64,000 nucleotides of DNA, taken from RYN-428 sp035551995. Lineage in GTDB: Bacteria; Planctomycetota; Phycisphaerae; Tepidisphaerales; Tepidisphaeraceae. Under the pieces are notes generated by a model. That model was given only the letters and a program-made list of their open reading frames with translations, was not told the origin of the DNA and searched no databases. The stretch is from NCBI GenBank assembly GCA_035551995.1, contig DASZME010000078.1, positions 9,963 to 73,962 of the forward strand, in the 5' to 3' direction. The position numbers and the translations under genes are program-made. This document shows positions 1 through 9,404 of the stretch, piece by piece (position 1 is the stretch's first letter; the number at the start of each line of letters is the position of its first letter).

Positions 1-170
1 AGAATCCATCCGGGCACGCGCAACAGCGCCGCCGGTTTTTCACGGATTAATAGCAGCGTCGCTTCCCACAGGCTGTCCGTGGCGATCAGCGTACCGTCCA
101 TGTCGATACATAACGGCGGCTGGCCGACACTCGGCTCGGCATGATGTAATTCGACGCTGATTTCCGCCAT
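1..170 (-). CDS. HAD-domain head of a UbiA-family prenyltransferase (partial)
   Basis: Only the first 56 codons are inside the window; the gene runs off the left edge. The visible part has the HAD phosphatase motif I, CIDMDGTLIATDS, at about residues 21-33, followed by a hydrophobic stretch ending in KPAALLRVPGWI. HAD motif I followed by this type of helix is the usual start of the UbiA prenyltransferases that carry an N-terminal HAD domain. The start ATG lies 8 bases after the stop codon of the upstream glycoside hydrolase gene, so the two are probably co-transcribed. A free-standing HAD phosphatase is the alternative, because the prenyltransferase part cannot be seen. Confidence 0.7.
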   Translation of the reverse strand, partial: MAEISVELHHAEPSVGQPPLCIDMDGTLIATDSLWEATLLLIREKPAALLRVPGWI

Positions 171-178
171 CGTTAAAC

Positions 179-1405
179 CTACATTTTCCCAAACCGCTCA
201 TACATCATCCGATTGTACGCCGCCGGGTCCTTGTAAAAGGCATCGGCGCTGACCGCAAGCGTCACGGTCCGCTCGGCCTCCTGCACGCGCGGCCCGGTTT
301 TGATGAAATCGCCCACCGCCTTACCCATCGGCTTTAGACTACCGTCGGCCCGCCACAACCCGAAAAACCGCTCGTACAACTGCAGATCGCACGGCGGCCG
401 ATTCCACAAACTCGAATCATAATCGGGGAAACACCAGCAAAACGCTCCAAGCGCCCCCATCCGATGCAATCGCGGCAACACGCCCGCATAATATTCCGCC
501 GCGTCGGATTCAGAGGCGAAAAAGGACCGACGCACGGTTCCATCCCACATCGGCAAATCGGTCCATCGGCTTGGACCGTCCGGCCATTGGGTGTTGACGC
601 CAAACTCCTCGTACAACACCGCCCGCCCCGCCAAGGCCGCAGTGAGCGCGCAGGTGAACGGAACGTAATCCACGTCCAACGGCTTGCGAGCCAGCGGATG
701 ATAGATCGAATAACCGTGCATGACGGAAATATCGGTGACCTTCGCGATCCGGTCGACGCGCAGACCGACGTCGCCGTCGAGGCTGGCCGAGTGCAATCCG
801 ATCAAGGCGGGATGATGTGGATCGACCGATTTAATCGTCGCGATTCGGTCGGCCACCCATTTCGTTCCCGTTTGCGCGTCGGGCGGTCGGCAAAAAAGAT
901 CGGGCTCATTGCCAAGGCTCCACGCCCAGATGGCCGGGTGATCTTTCAACTCGCCGCAGACCGTGCGGAGTTGCAGGTCTTGGGCGTCGATGACGAACGG
1001 CTCGGTGTATACGTTGTGGATTTGCGTCGGCGATCCGGAATTTCGCGTCAGGCTCACTACCTGCCGATCGCCCGGCTGAATCGGATTTTTCGAAAGCAGC
1101 CAATCCGGCGCCCAATTCGGCCCGCTCATATGCCCGGTGAAAAAAGTAGGCTGAAGCTTTAATCCGCGCTCGGCGGCGATATCGCAGACCGTCCGCAAGT
1201 CACCCAGCGCCCGGGAATCGATCCGCGTCGGCGCCGGTTGAAAACTTTCCCATAGAAGAAACAGCCGAACGTGGGTCAGTCCAAGCTCGGCGATCATCGA
1301 AAATTCTTCGCGAACCTCCCCGGCGTCGAAGTCCGACCACCAATACATCGCTTTTTTCCGCGGCCAATAATTGATGCCCATGAGAAAAGGATCGCCGATC
1401 GACAT
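179..1405 (-). CDS. GH5-like glycoside hydrolase (cellulase/mannanase clan A fold)
   Basis: A 408-residue protein resembling clan A (beta/alpha)8 glycoside hydrolases. The N-terminus has GINYWPRKKAMYWW followed by ELGLTHVRLFLLWE, typical of GH5-type barrels. The acid/base glutamate is in SLGNEPD (E167) and the nucleophile candidate in VLYEEFGVN (E266/E267), about 100 residues later, the spacing expected for GH5. No signal peptide is visible from the chosen start, so the enzyme may be cytoplasmic or use another start. The start at 1405 was chosen because GGAGG lies four bases upstream of ATG; an 18-codon upstream extension in frame lacks such a site. The substrate cannot be told from sequence; a beta-mannosidic or beta-glucosidic chain is the family norm. 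Confidence 0.8.
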   Translation of the reverse strand: MSIGDPFLMGINYWPRKKAMYWWSDFDAGEVREEFSMIAELGLTHVRLFLLWESFQPAPTRIDSRALGDLRTVCDIAAERGLKLQPTFFTGHMSGPNWAPDWLLSKNPIQPGDRQVVSLTRNSGSPTQIHNVYTEPFVIDAQDLQLRTVCGELKDHPAIWAWSLGNEPDLFCRPPDAQTGTKWVADRIATIKSVDPHHPALIGLHSASLDGDVGLRVDRIAKVTDISVMHGYSIYHPLARKPLDVDYVPFTCALTAALAGRAVLYEEFGVNTQWPDGPSRWTDLPMWDGTVRRSFFASESDAAEYYAGVLPRLHRMGALGAFCWCFPDYDSSLWNRPPCDLQLYERFFGLWRADGSLKPMGKAVGDFIKTGPRVQEAERTVTLAVSADAFYKDPAAYNRMMYERFGKM

Positions 1406-1581
1406 TCCGCCTCCGATTGAAAAGATAAATCCGCGTTCGCATCGACCGGCGAGCAACAACCAACCAGCGACTGACGACTAACGACTGATTGTCCCGTATC
1501 GTACGCATCCAATCGCGTCATGAAAATACACGTTGGCCTCGCGGACCGATCTCGCCGATAGTTGAGGGGCAAGGAGTTTCA

Positions 1582-2580
1582 TTGTTTATTGTCGATGCAC
1601 ATCTGGACTTGGCTTACAACGCCGTTCGCGGCCGGGACGTCAGCCGGCCGGCCATTGAACAAACGCCCGACGCCGAAGGCGTGCCGACCGTGGGGTTGCC
1701 GGACCTGAAGGCGGGTCACGTGGGCCTGATTTGCGCCACGATCTTCTGCATGCCCGCGCTTGGAAATCAGCCCGGCTACACCACCGGCGACCAAGCCGCC
1801 GCCATGGCCAAAGAGCAATATTCGTGGTACTCGATGCAGGCCCGCGAGGGGAAAATGCGTTTTCTGCTCCGCCGATCCGAGGTGCCCATGTGCGACGGCA
1901 ACGGCGGGCCGCAGGACGCCATTTTGCTTCTTGAAGGCGCCGACCCGATCCGAACGCCCGAAGAACTCACGACCTGGTTCAGCGCCGGCTTGCGCATTAT
2001 CGGGCTTGCGTGGAAGCGAACGCGCTTGGCCGGCGGGACGGGCGCTCCCGGGCCGCTGACGCTGGAAGGCATCGCCCTGGTTCACGCCATCGATCGGCTG
2101 GGCATCATCCACGACGTGTCGCATCTGGCCGAAGAATCGTTCTGGCAACTGCTCGACATCAGCCAGGGGCCAATCATCGCGTCACATTCAAATTGCCGAT
2201 CGATCGTGCCGACCGATCGGCAGTTATCGGACGAGATGGCGCGGGAAATCTTTGCCCGCGGCGGCGTGATCGGGATCAATTTTTTCGACAAATTCCTCAT
2301 CCCCCCCGCCGACCAGGGCCGCCGCCGGGCCCGGCTTACCGACGTCGTCCGCCACGTCAAACACTTCTGCGATCTCGCCGGCGACGCAAGCCACGTCGGC
2401 CTCGGCACCGACATGGACGGAGGCCTTGGCCGCGAGCAGATCCCGCTGGAGATCGGAACGTCGGCGGACTTGCGCCGCGTCGCCGACGCCCTCAGCGGCG
2501 CCGGGTTCAGCGACCACGACGTCCGCGCGATCGTCGGAAAAAACTGGCTCCGTTATTTCCGCGACAATCTTCCCGCCTGA
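1582..2580 (+). CDS. Membrane dipeptidase family protein (peptidase M19)
   Basis: A 332-residue zinc dipeptidase of the renal dipeptidase family. The metal-binding set is visible: VDAHLDL near the N-terminus (H7, D9), LLEGADPI (bridging E118), DVSHLAEESFW (H181), IASHSNCRS (H202) and GTDMDGG (D277). The family hydrolyses dipeptides, including D-amino-acid and dehydropeptide substrates. No signal peptide is seen. The start is taken as TTG at 1582, because AGGAG sits six bases upstream and the following residues match the family start; the reading frame stays open for 31 more codons upstream without family similarity. Its stop codon lies one base from the stop of the convergent FG-GAP gene, leaving no room for a separate terminator. 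Confidence 0.85.
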   Translation: MFIVDAHLDLAYNAVRGRDVSRPAIEQTPDAEGVPTVGLPDLKAGHVGLICATIFCMPALGNQPGYTTGDQAAAMAKEQYSWYSMQAREGKMRFLLRRSEVPMCDGNGGPQDAILLLEGADPIRTPEELTTWFSAGLRIIGLAWKRTRLAGGTGAPGPLTLEGIALVHAIDRLGIIHDVSHLAEESFWQLLDISQGPIIASHSNCRSIVPTDRQLSDEMAREIFARGGVIGINFFDKFLIPPADQGRRRARLTDVVRHVKHFCDLAGDASHVGLGTDMDGGLGREQIPLEIGTSADLRRVADALSGAGFSDHDVRAIVGKNWLRYFRDNLPA

Positions 2581-2581
2581 C

Positions 2582-4522
2582 TCATCCCACCACGATCGGG
2601 CTTGTCGTCGCGAACGTGTTGTTCGCGGTATTCACGTCGCCAAGCGTATTGCTCGGATCGAGTTGGACGACGACGTAATACGAGCCGGCCGTGGCTGAAA
2701 TAACTTTGCTCACGTGAATCCGAATGGTCTTGCCCGGCTTGATCGATATCTTCTTGGTCAGTGAATCGATGACCGTGCTTGCGGAGGTCACGCCGGCCGT
2801 GGTCGAAGCCTGGATCTGTATCGGCAACGCGCCGGCGGCAAGGGTCGTTCCGTCGTTGACGACGCTGAACGTGAAGCCCGCGCTGTGACCGGCTTTGGCC
2901 GCCTTGGGCGTTGCGACAAACGCGCCGGCCAGATCGATCGCCGGCGCCACGACCGAAATGGTCGCGGCCGAGGCGCCGACGTTGGTGAGCTTCGACGGAT
3001 CGGTAATCTCGGCGACGAGGTAATAGGGACCTTGAACTCCGGCCGGCAGCGACTTCACCGACAATGAAAACGTCTTGGACTTATGCGCCTTGATCGCGAC
3101 ATTGCCGCCGGCGGTCGCCAGGATCGGATCGCCGGTTTCTCCGGCGGCGGTGGTGGCCAGCACGAGATTCACCGTGACGGCGCCGGAAATGGTCGCCGCC
3201 GAGCTGTTCGTCACCGTCACGACTTCGTGCAACGGCGCAATCTTCCCGCCCGCCAACAGGGGCCCGGCAGGCGATTTGCCCGTCACGACCGGCGTCAGCG
3301 GCGAAACGGTCGGCGTTGGGGGCGGCGGAGTCACTGAACCGGTGGTGGTATTCAGCGCGACGCCGACGCTGCTTTGCGAGGGCGACGCGAACGCGATGTC
3401 GCTCAGCCCGTCTCCGTTGAAATCGCCGGCGATCACCTGGGCCAGCGGCGGCGCCAGTTGCGTCGTGAAGATCGGCACCGCCGCGGCGAATGACCCGTCG
3501 CCGTTGCCCGGCAGCAGATCGAAGGCGCCAGCGGCGCTGATCAGGCCCAAATCGACCTGCGAAGAGCCGACGAACTTTCCCGTCACCACATCCTGCGGAT
3601 CGATCGGCGTCGCGATCGGAGTGGCCGATGCGAAGGTCCCCGAGCCGCCGCCTTGATTGAGAAGGACCACCGCGGCGCCGGTCGTCGCGCCCGGCGTGCC
3701 GGCATCGCCGACCGCGACGATATCCGGCTGGGCGTCGCCGTTAACGTCGGCGACGGCGAAATCGTTGATGGACGTGAGCGTAGTTCCAAGGGTGTAAGGG
3801 ACGGGGGTGACGAACGTTCCCGTGCCGGTATTCAATGCGACATACATCGAGCCATCCCCGCCGGCGATAAGCAAATCGGGGTGACCGTCGCCGTTGACGT
3901 CGGCGGCGATGACCTTGCGCGGCGACGGAACGCCGATTAAAGACTCGGCGGCGAATGAGCCGTTGCCCTTGTCGAACTGCACCTCGACCTGGTTTTGAGC
4001 CGGTTCGACGACGGCGATATCGTCGACATGATCGCCGTTAAAATCGGCGGCGGCGATGGACGTGGCGCCGCTCTGCCCGGCCAGGCCCGCGCCGACGCCG
4101 GGGGTGAAATTTCCGCGCCCGTCTCCGACGAACAAAATCACCTGGTTATCGGTGGAATCGACCACGGCGATGTCGGCCTTGCCGTCGTTGTTGAAATCTC
4201 CCACGGCGACGCTGCCGGGCGTGCCGTTAAAAGGAAGAAGGGTGGGCGTGCCAAAAGCGCCGGCCGAGTTGATGTAAACCGCGATGACCGGAACTGTCGA
4301 GACGCTGGGACTGACCCCCGACACGACAAGGTCCGGAAGGCCATCGCCGTTGAAGTCCGCGCTGGCGACGCTGACGGCGCCCGCGATGCCGGCGTAAAAA
4401 TTCGGACCCCCGAACGAAACGCTGAGATAAGCGCGCGGCTCAAGTCGATCGACCAGCGGCCGGCACGATTGTTCCCCCAGCGCCTGCCGGCGACGAGCCC
4501 TTTTTCCAGAACTTCGCTTCAT
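2582..4522 (-). CDS. Secreted FG-GAP repeat and CARDB-like protein with LEPR-XLL-type head
   Basis: A 646-residue probable surface protein. A basic N-terminus (SSGKRARRRQ) leads to VDRLEPRAYLSVSF, the LEPR-XLL-type signature found near the start of many Phycisphaerae exported proteins. Seven or so FG-GAP/VCBS repeats follow to about residue 400, recognised by calcium-loop motifs such as ADFNGDGLPDLVV, GDFNNDGKADIAV and ADVNGDGHPDLLI. A PPPPTPTVSP linker leads to two CARDB-like beta-sandwich domains. The family is a calcium-binding beta-propeller used in adhesion or extracellular binding; no enzymatic residues are seen. ATG at 4522 was chosen with AGGAG eight bases upstream; another in-frame ATG at 4528 is too close to that site. 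Confidence 0.8.
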   Translation of the reverse strand: MKRSSGKRARRRQALGEQSCRPLVDRLEPRAYLSVSFGGPNFYAGIAGAVSVASADFNGDGLPDLVVSGVSPSVSTVPVIAVYINSAGAFGTPTLLPFNGTPGSVAVGDFNNDGKADIAVVDSTDNQVILFVGDGRGNFTPGVGAGLAGQSGATSIAAADFNGDHVDDIAVVEPAQNQVEVQFDKGNGSFAAESLIGVPSPRKVIAADVNGDGHPDLLIAGGDGSMYVALNTGTGTFVTPVPYTLGTTLTSINDFAVADVNGDAQPDIVAVGDAGTPGATTGAAVVLLNQGGGSGTFASATPIATPIDPQDVVTGKFVGSSQVDLGLISAAGAFDLLPGNGDGSFAAAVPIFTTQLAPPLAQVIAGDFNGDGLSDIAFASPSQSSVGVALNTTTGSVTPPPPTPTVSPLTPVVTGKSPAGPLLAGGKIAPLHEVVTVTNSSAATISGAVTVNLVLATTAAGETGDPILATAGGNVAIKAHKSKTFSLSVKSLPAGVQGPYYLVAEITDPSKLTNVGASAATISVVAPAIDLAGAFVATPKAAKAGHSAGFTFSVVNDGTTLAAGALPIQIQASTTAGVTSASTVIDSLTKKISIKPGKTIRIHVSKVISATAGSYYVVVQLDPSNTLGDVNTANNTFATTSPIVVG

Positions 4523-4797
4523 GTCCATCACTCCTGAAAAACGCGTCTCTACGACAAGATGATCGAAAATCCCACGATGACCGCCAAGCCGGAGCCGCAC
4601 GCCACGCGCACATCGTCGACGTCTTTGTCGCCCGGCGTCGTCAACATCTTCCAGAGAACAGTCGGCCGCACAAGAAACCGCCCGGCACGGGTCGGGGGTT
4701 GATTGTACGCTGGCCGCCGCGTTGGCGCCGAAAACGCCATCGGATGCCGCCGGTATAAAATCGCGAATCGCCCGTCCTCTCGTCAAGGAAACCGGCT

Positions 4798-6300
4798 ATG
4801 CTCATTTTCACACGGGATCGGATTGATGCCGTTGTCCCGCTTCTGGTATTGTCGTTTTTTGCCTTCCTCGCGCCCGCTCGCGCGGCAGACAGCTTCCTTG
4901 CCGTCGGCGGCGGGAATTCGCCGTCCAATAACCAGGTCTCTCTCGAGAAGAACATTTTATTTTTTCAGCGCGTTTTGACCGATTCGCTGGGCAAGACCGC
5001 GTCGGCCGACGTGTTGTTCAGCGACGGGATGGCCGGTTCGCGCGATTTGCAGTTTGTCCCGAACGACGATCCGCCGAAGGTCAATATTCTCCTCGCCCGC
5101 CTGTTCGGCTCCGAGGATGAAATTTACTATCGATACCGCGCGCACAAGTTGCCGGCCCGTCATGGACCGTCGACGCGCCGCGGGCTTGACGAATGGTTCA
5201 ACGGCGCGGGGAAAAAACTCGGCGACGGCGATCGGCTGTTCATCTACTTCACCGGTCATGGCGGCTCGGGAAATCCCGCGCAAAACACCACCATCAGCAT
5301 GTGGTGCGAACCGGTCATGCACGTCAAGGAATTTGTCGGCTACCTGGATCGTCTTTCTCCCAAAGTTCGCGTCGTTCTCATGATGGTTCAATGTCATTCC
5401 GGGGGATTTGCCGGGACCATCTTCAAGGACGGCAAGCCGGGCGGCGAGCTTTCGCCGGCGCGGCGATGCGGATTTTTCGCCACCACCTTCGACCGCAACG
5501 CCGCCGGATGCACTCCCGATACGGTGGAGGACGATTACAAGGATTACTCCACCTACTTCTTCGCCGCCCTCGACGGCAAAACCCGCACCGGAAAAAAGGT
5601 TCCCGGCTGCGACCTCAACGGCGACGGGCACGTCAGCTTCGCCGAAGCCCATGCGTACGTATTGCTGAACTCCGACACGATCGATATTCCGACCACGACC
5701 TCCGAAGCCCTCCTTCGCAGTTACAGCAAAACCACCGGCGACGACGTCGCCAAGCCGCAAATGCCGTTCAAGACGCTCCTTGGTAAAAGCTCGCCATTAC
5801 AGAAGAAGGTGCTGGAAGGTCTTTGCGATCAGCTTAAACTCACCTCCGACGATCGCTTTGACGAAGCGAAACATCTCGAAGAGATTCTGGAATCGCAACG
5901 GAAAATCGCCGAGCAGGACCGCTCGAAGAAAACCGAGGAAGCCAGCCGATTGGCCGGCAGAATCCGCTCAAGATTGCTGCAAAAGTGGCCGGAACTGTCG
6001 AATCCCTGGCACCCGCGGATCGCGGAATTATTGAAGGCCGACGGCCCGAAGATTCAAACGGCCGTCGAGAGCGACAGCGATTATGCCCGCTGGGATCTGC
6101 TGCATCGCGATGCCGACCAGTTGTACGACAAGGCGCTTGACCTGGAGCGGCAATGGGTGAAATGCCAGCGCTGCGTCCGAGCGCTGACGACCGCCGCGTT
6201 AGCGCAGAATTTAGTCAAAGTCGCATCCCCGGCGATCGTGGAACGATATCACCAGATGGTTCAAGACGAATCGGGCACGCTATCGTCGCCGGAGCGATAA
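4798..6300 (+). CDS. Exported clan CD (caspase/legumain-like) cysteine peptidase with EF-hand-like loop
   Basis: A 500-residue protein with a signal peptide (VPLLVLSFFAFLAPARAAD). The catalytic dyad of clan CD peptidases is visible: IYFTGHGGSG (H154), then VVLMMVQCHSGGF (C199), each after a hydrophobic beta strand. After the catalytic domain comes CDLNGDGHVSFAEAH (about residue 271), an EF-hand-type calcium loop, and a helical, charged C-terminal half of about 200 residues with no recognised domain. The dyad spacing and the QCHSGG motif resemble the C13/legumain or gingipain branch more than caspases, but the branch is not certain. AAGGAAA lies about six bases before ATG. It is transcribed divergently from the FG-GAP gene, so the two may share control. 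Confidence 0.72.
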   Translation: MLIFTRDRIDAVVPLLVLSFFAFLAPARAADSFLAVGGGNSPSNNQVSLEKNILFFQRVLTDSLGKTASADVLFSDGMAGSRDLQFVPNDDPPKVNILLARLFGSEDEIYYRYRAHKLPARHGPSTRRGLDEWFNGAGKKLGDGDRLFIYFTGHGGSGNPAQNTTISMWCEPVMHVKEFVGYLDRLSPKVRVVLMMVQCHSGGFAGTIFKDGKPGGELSPARRCGFFATTFDRNAAGCTPDTVEDDYKDYSTYFFAALDGKTRTGKKVPGCDLNGDGHVSFAEAHAYVLLNSDTIDIPTTTSEALLRSYSKTTGDDVAKPQMPFKTLLGKSSPLQKKVLEGLCDQLKLTSDDRFDEAKHLEEILESQRKIAEQDRSKKTEEASRLAGRIRSRLLQKWPELSNPWHPRIAELLKADGPKIQTAVESDSDYARWDLLHRDADQLYDKALDLERQWVKCQRCVRALTTAALAQNLVKVASPAIVERYHQMVQDESGTLSSPER

Positions 6301-6337
6301 CGCCGAATGAGATGCACATTCTGAGGATGTAAAGCAT

Positions 6338-6366
6338 AGAGGCCGACGGAGTTCCCGTCGGCCTCT
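6338..6366. terminator. Bidirectional hairpin terminator between convergent genes
   Basis: A perfect 12-bp stem (AGAGGCCGACGG pairing with CCGTCGGCCTCT) around a five-base loop lies between the convergent peptidase and Bax-inhibitor genes. No long T tract follows on either side, so the call rests on stem strength and position. Confidence 0.7.
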
Positions 6367-6397
6367 CTTGCTATATATTCGCTGGATCAAGAAGTGC

Positions 6398-7135
6398 TTA
6401 TCGGTTGCTGTTATTCCCCATGATGCGGAGAAGAAACAGGAACAGATTCAGGAAGTCGAGGTAAAGCGATAAGGCGCCGCTGATCGACATTCTCGCGGCG
6501 AGGGCGGCGTTGCCGCTGGTCTGGACGGCCCACTGCTTGAGCATCTGCGTGTCATAGGCGGTTAGTCCGACGAAGATCAGCACACCGATGTAATTGATGG
6601 CCACGTTCAGCATCGAGTTGTGCCAGAAGATGCTGACGACCGACGCGATAATGATGCCGATCAACCCCATGAACAAGAGGCTGCCGAAGCCGCTGAGATC
6701 CTTCTTGGTCAGGAAGCCATAGAGGCTCATCGCTCCAAACATTCCCGCAGTGACGGCGAATGCGCTGGCGAGCACGGCATGTGCGTAGAGGATAAAGATT
6801 CCCGACAGCACAATCCCGTTAATGCCTGCATAAAGCAGAAAAAGCATGGTGGCGACGGTCGCGTTCACTTTCTGAACCGCGGCGCTGATGACGCCCACCA
6901 ACACCAGTTCCACAATGAACAAAAGCCAGATACCGCCGCCCAGTTGAATGAGAATGTGCGGGTTGGCGGCGACATACCAGGCAACGACGCCGGTGAGAGC
7001 CAACCCCGCGCACATCCAGGCATACACCGCGTTGAAGAACGCGGCCACCGCCTGACCGCTCCCCTCAGCCGAGTAATCCAGTGGATAGGCTCCGGCCTGA
7101 TTATACGAATTAAATTGATTGGGCGCTCGCGACAT
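6398..7135 (-). CDS. Bax inhibitor-1/YccA family membrane protein
   Basis: A 245-residue integral membrane protein with seven predicted hydrophobic helices. The N-terminus is a soluble asparagine-rich stretch, followed by the first helix at about residue 28. Family signatures include GLTAYDTQMLKQW before the last helices and LSLYLDFLNLFLFLLRIMG at the C-terminus, which are characteristic of bacterial BI-1/YccA proteins. In bacteria these act as pH-sensitive leak channels for calcium or modulate the FtsH protease; which applies here is unknown. GAGG about eight bases upstream supports the ATG at 7135 over an upstream in-frame ATG at 7201 that overlaps promoter-like sequence. Confidence 0.92.
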   Translation of the reverse strand: MSRAPNQFNSYNQAGAYPLDYSAEGSGQAVAAFFNAVYAWMCAGLALTGVVAWYVAANPHILIQLGGGIWLLFIVELVLVGVISAAVQKVNATVATMLFLLYAGINGIVLSGIFILYAHAVLASAFAVTAGMFGAMSLYGFLTKKDLSGFGSLLFMGLIGIIIASVVSIFWHNSMLNVAINYIGVLIFVGLTAYDTQMLKQWAVQTSGNAALAARMSISGALSLYLDFLNLFLFLLRIMGNNSNR

Positions 7136-7174
7136 CGTAATTTCCTCTCGTAAAGCGACCTCTCGGTCTTGGCC

Positions 7175-7201
7175 ATTATAGGCACGTTGATTATACGGCA
7201 A
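7175..7201 (-). promoter_or_regulatory. Candidate sigma-70 promoter for the BI-1 gene
   Basis: On the minus strand TATAAT at 7180-7175 is preceded by TTGCCG at 7201-7196 with a short 15-base spacer; a second TATAAT lies at 7195-7190. The tandem -10 boxes upstream of the BI-1 start make a promoter likely, but the -35 assignment is weak. Confidence 0.35.
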
Positions 7202-7389
7202 ATCCGCTTCGCGAATAGACGTTCATTCGCAGTCGTGGAAATCACGGCCGAGACGAGTCTGCCGCGAATTATTCAGCTGTCGCTCGCGAAATCCCGCATC
7301 GGCTCGCTCGTCTTAGTCTCTGAAACCACATTCTGACGCGAGCGAAGTAAGGCAATACGCCACGTGAAAATAGTTTAATCGGAGGAAAC

Positions 7390-9201
7390 ATGAAGACAGT
7401 GAACGGCAACATCTCGACATCACACAGACTCACGGCATGGCTTATACCCGCCATCGCGGTTTTATCCGCCGGTGCGTTGGCGCCGACGGATGCCGTGTCG
7501 GCCGCCCCGGCTTCCGCGGTCGCCCCCGCTCCCGCCACGGCGCCCGGCGCTTATGTGCCGCCCGCGATCAAGCCCGAGGATGTTCCTAAAGGGGAGATCA
7601 AGAAAACATCTTTTTCCAGCAGCGCCATCTTCCCCGGAACCGTTCGCGAAGTAACGGTTTTCATCCCCAAACAGTACGACGGTTTAAAGCCGGCCTGCGT
7701 CTACGTCAAAACGGACGGCTACAACCCCAAAGAAAAAAACTTCCTCGAAACACTCATCGCGGCCAAAGAGATGCCGGTCACGATCGGCGTGTTTGTCCGC
7801 CCCGGAGATTTACCGGCGCCGATGAAAGGAACCCTTGGACGCAGAAATCGCTGCTTTGAATATGACGGCGTCGGCGATAACAACGTGCGCTTCCTCATCG
7901 ACGAGCTGTTGCCGTTTGTCGCAAAGCAGTTTGATCTGAAGCTGTCCGCCAGCGGCAACGATCGCTGCATCTCCGGCGGAAGCAGCGGCGGCATCTGCGC
8001 GTTCAACGCGGCATGGGAACGCCCCGACCAATTCAGTCGGGTGTATTGCGCCAGCGGCAGCTTTGTCGCGTTTCGCGGCGGCCATGAGTTTCCCACCCTG
8101 ATCCGTAAGTTTGAAGCCAAGCCGATCCGCGCCTACATGACCACCGGCACCCACGACATGGAAAACTGCGCCGGCGATTGGTTCCTGATCGATCAGGAAA
8201 TCGACAAGGCCCTGAAATTTTCCGGTTACGACTATTCCTTTCGCATTATCAACGGAGGACACGTCGCCGGCTACAACGAAAACTTCGAAGAGGCGATGAG
8301 CTTTGTCTGGAAAGGATGGCCGCAGCCGGTTCAGGCGGGACCGAGCGCGCCGCGCGCTCGCGACATTCTTATTCCCGACGAAAACTGGCAACTCGTTTCG
8401 AAAGGCCATCACGACGCCAGGGGCCCCGCGTGCAACGCCGGCGGCGAGGTCTTCTTTGTGGACGGCCAGGAAAACAAAATTTCTAAAATCAATCTCGACG
8501 GCAAGGTTGAAACGTTCCTGTCCGACGCCGGACGCGCCAACAGTCTTTCCTTCGGGCCGCAGGGTCAACTGTACGCCGTCTCAAGCGTGACCGGAAAGGT
8601 GATGAGTTACGACCCGGCGGGAAAGGGGTCGCTGATCGCCGACAAGCTCCCGGGCCTTTATGTTCTCGCCACGCCGTCCGGTGGAATCTACGTCAGCGGC
8701 TCTTCTCAAGCGGACGACGCCGGGATGGTTTGGTACGTCAAGGACGGCAAAAAAACCTTGGTTGACGCCGGCCTGAAAATGGCGACCGGACTCGCCTACC
8801 GGCCCGACCAGTGGCTTTTGTCGGTGGCGGACGGGCGTTCCAAATGGGCGTACAGCTATCAGATGAATCCCGACGGCACGCTCACGAACAGAGAGCGGTT
8901 TTTCTGGTTTCACGTTCCCGATTGGGAAGACGACGCCGGCGCCGAATCGGTCTGCTATGCCAGGGAGGGCCAGATGTTTACCGCCACGCGCCTGGGCATT
9001 CAGGTGAGCGCCGACGACGGCCCCACGCAGGTCATTCTTCCGATGCCCGATCGCAGCCGAGTGATCGGCGTCTGTCTTGGCGGGCGCGACATGGATACGC
9101 TTTTCGCGTTTTGCGGCGACGAGATATTTAAGCGAAAAGTGAAAACCCACGGCATCGGCGCCTTCACCCCATGGACGAAAGTCAACGGCGCAAAACTATA
9201 A
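7390..9201 (+). CDS. Esterase (Fes/esterase D type) fused to SMP-30/gluconolactonase-like propeller
   Basis: A 603-residue exported fusion. A signal peptide and an Ala/Pro-rich linker occupy the first 60 residues. Residues about 65-315 are an alpha/beta hydrolase of the enterochelin-esterase/esterase D type: NRCFEYDGVGDNN, nucleophile elbow CISGGSSGG (S198/S199), a catalytic Asp candidate in TTGTHDMEN and His in INGGHVAGYNE. Residues about 325-603 form a six-bladed SMP-30/gluconolactonase/LRE-like propeller (EVFFVDGQENKISKINLDG, NSLSFGPQGQLYAV). Fusions of these two halves suggest processing of an ester or lactone, probably carbohydrate-derived, in the periplasm. GGAGG lies four bases upstream of ATG. 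Confidence 0.85.
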   Translation: MKTVNGNISTSHRLTAWLIPAIAVLSAGALAPTDAVSAAPASAVAPAPATAPGAYVPPAIKPEDVPKGEIKKTSFSSSAIFPGTVREVTVFIPKQYDGLKPACVYVKTDGYNPKEKNFLETLIAAKEMPVTIGVFVRPGDLPAPMKGTLGRRNRCFEYDGVGDNNVRFLIDELLPFVAKQFDLKLSASGNDRCISGGSSGGICAFNAAWERPDQFSRVYCASGSFVAFRGGHEFPTLIRKFEAKPIRAYMTTGTHDMENCAGDWFLIDQEIDKALKFSGYDYSFRIINGGHVAGYNENFEEAMSFVWKGWPQPVQAGPSAPRARDILIPDENWQLVSKGHHDARGPACNAGGEVFFVDGQENKISKINLDGKVETFLSDAGRANSLSFGPQGQLYAVSSVTGKVMSYDPAGKGSLIADKLPGLYVLATPSGGIYVSGSSQADDAGMVWYVKDGKKTLVDAGLKMATGLAYRPDQWLLSVADGRSKWAYSYQMNPDGTLTNRERFFWFHVPDWEDDAGAESVCYAREGQMFTATRLGIQVSADDGPTQVILPMPDRSRVIGVCLGGRDMDTLFAFCGDEIFKRKVKTHGIGAFTPWTKVNGAKL

Positions 9202-9325
9202 GAAGCCGACCGAACGGCGCAAGGGAGTGAATGACGTCGTCGTGAAATTCACGGTCACTTTACGCTGATCCGCCAGGCATCTTAGCCGGTTTCGATCGAT
9301 CGACGGAGAACAGAATCCATCGACT

Positions 9326-9354
9326 CACCCGGCGGCCTTAGAACCCGCCGGGTG
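9326..9354. terminator. Bidirectional hairpin terminator
   Basis: A perfect 10-bp stem (CACCCGGCGG with CCGCCGGGTG) around nine bases lies between the convergent esterase-fusion gene and a small minus-strand gene. No T tract follows. Confidence 0.6.
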
Positions 9355-9404
9355 TCTACTTGCGCGAACGCCGGCCGCTCGGCCGAACGTGACCATCGCT
9401 CTGA

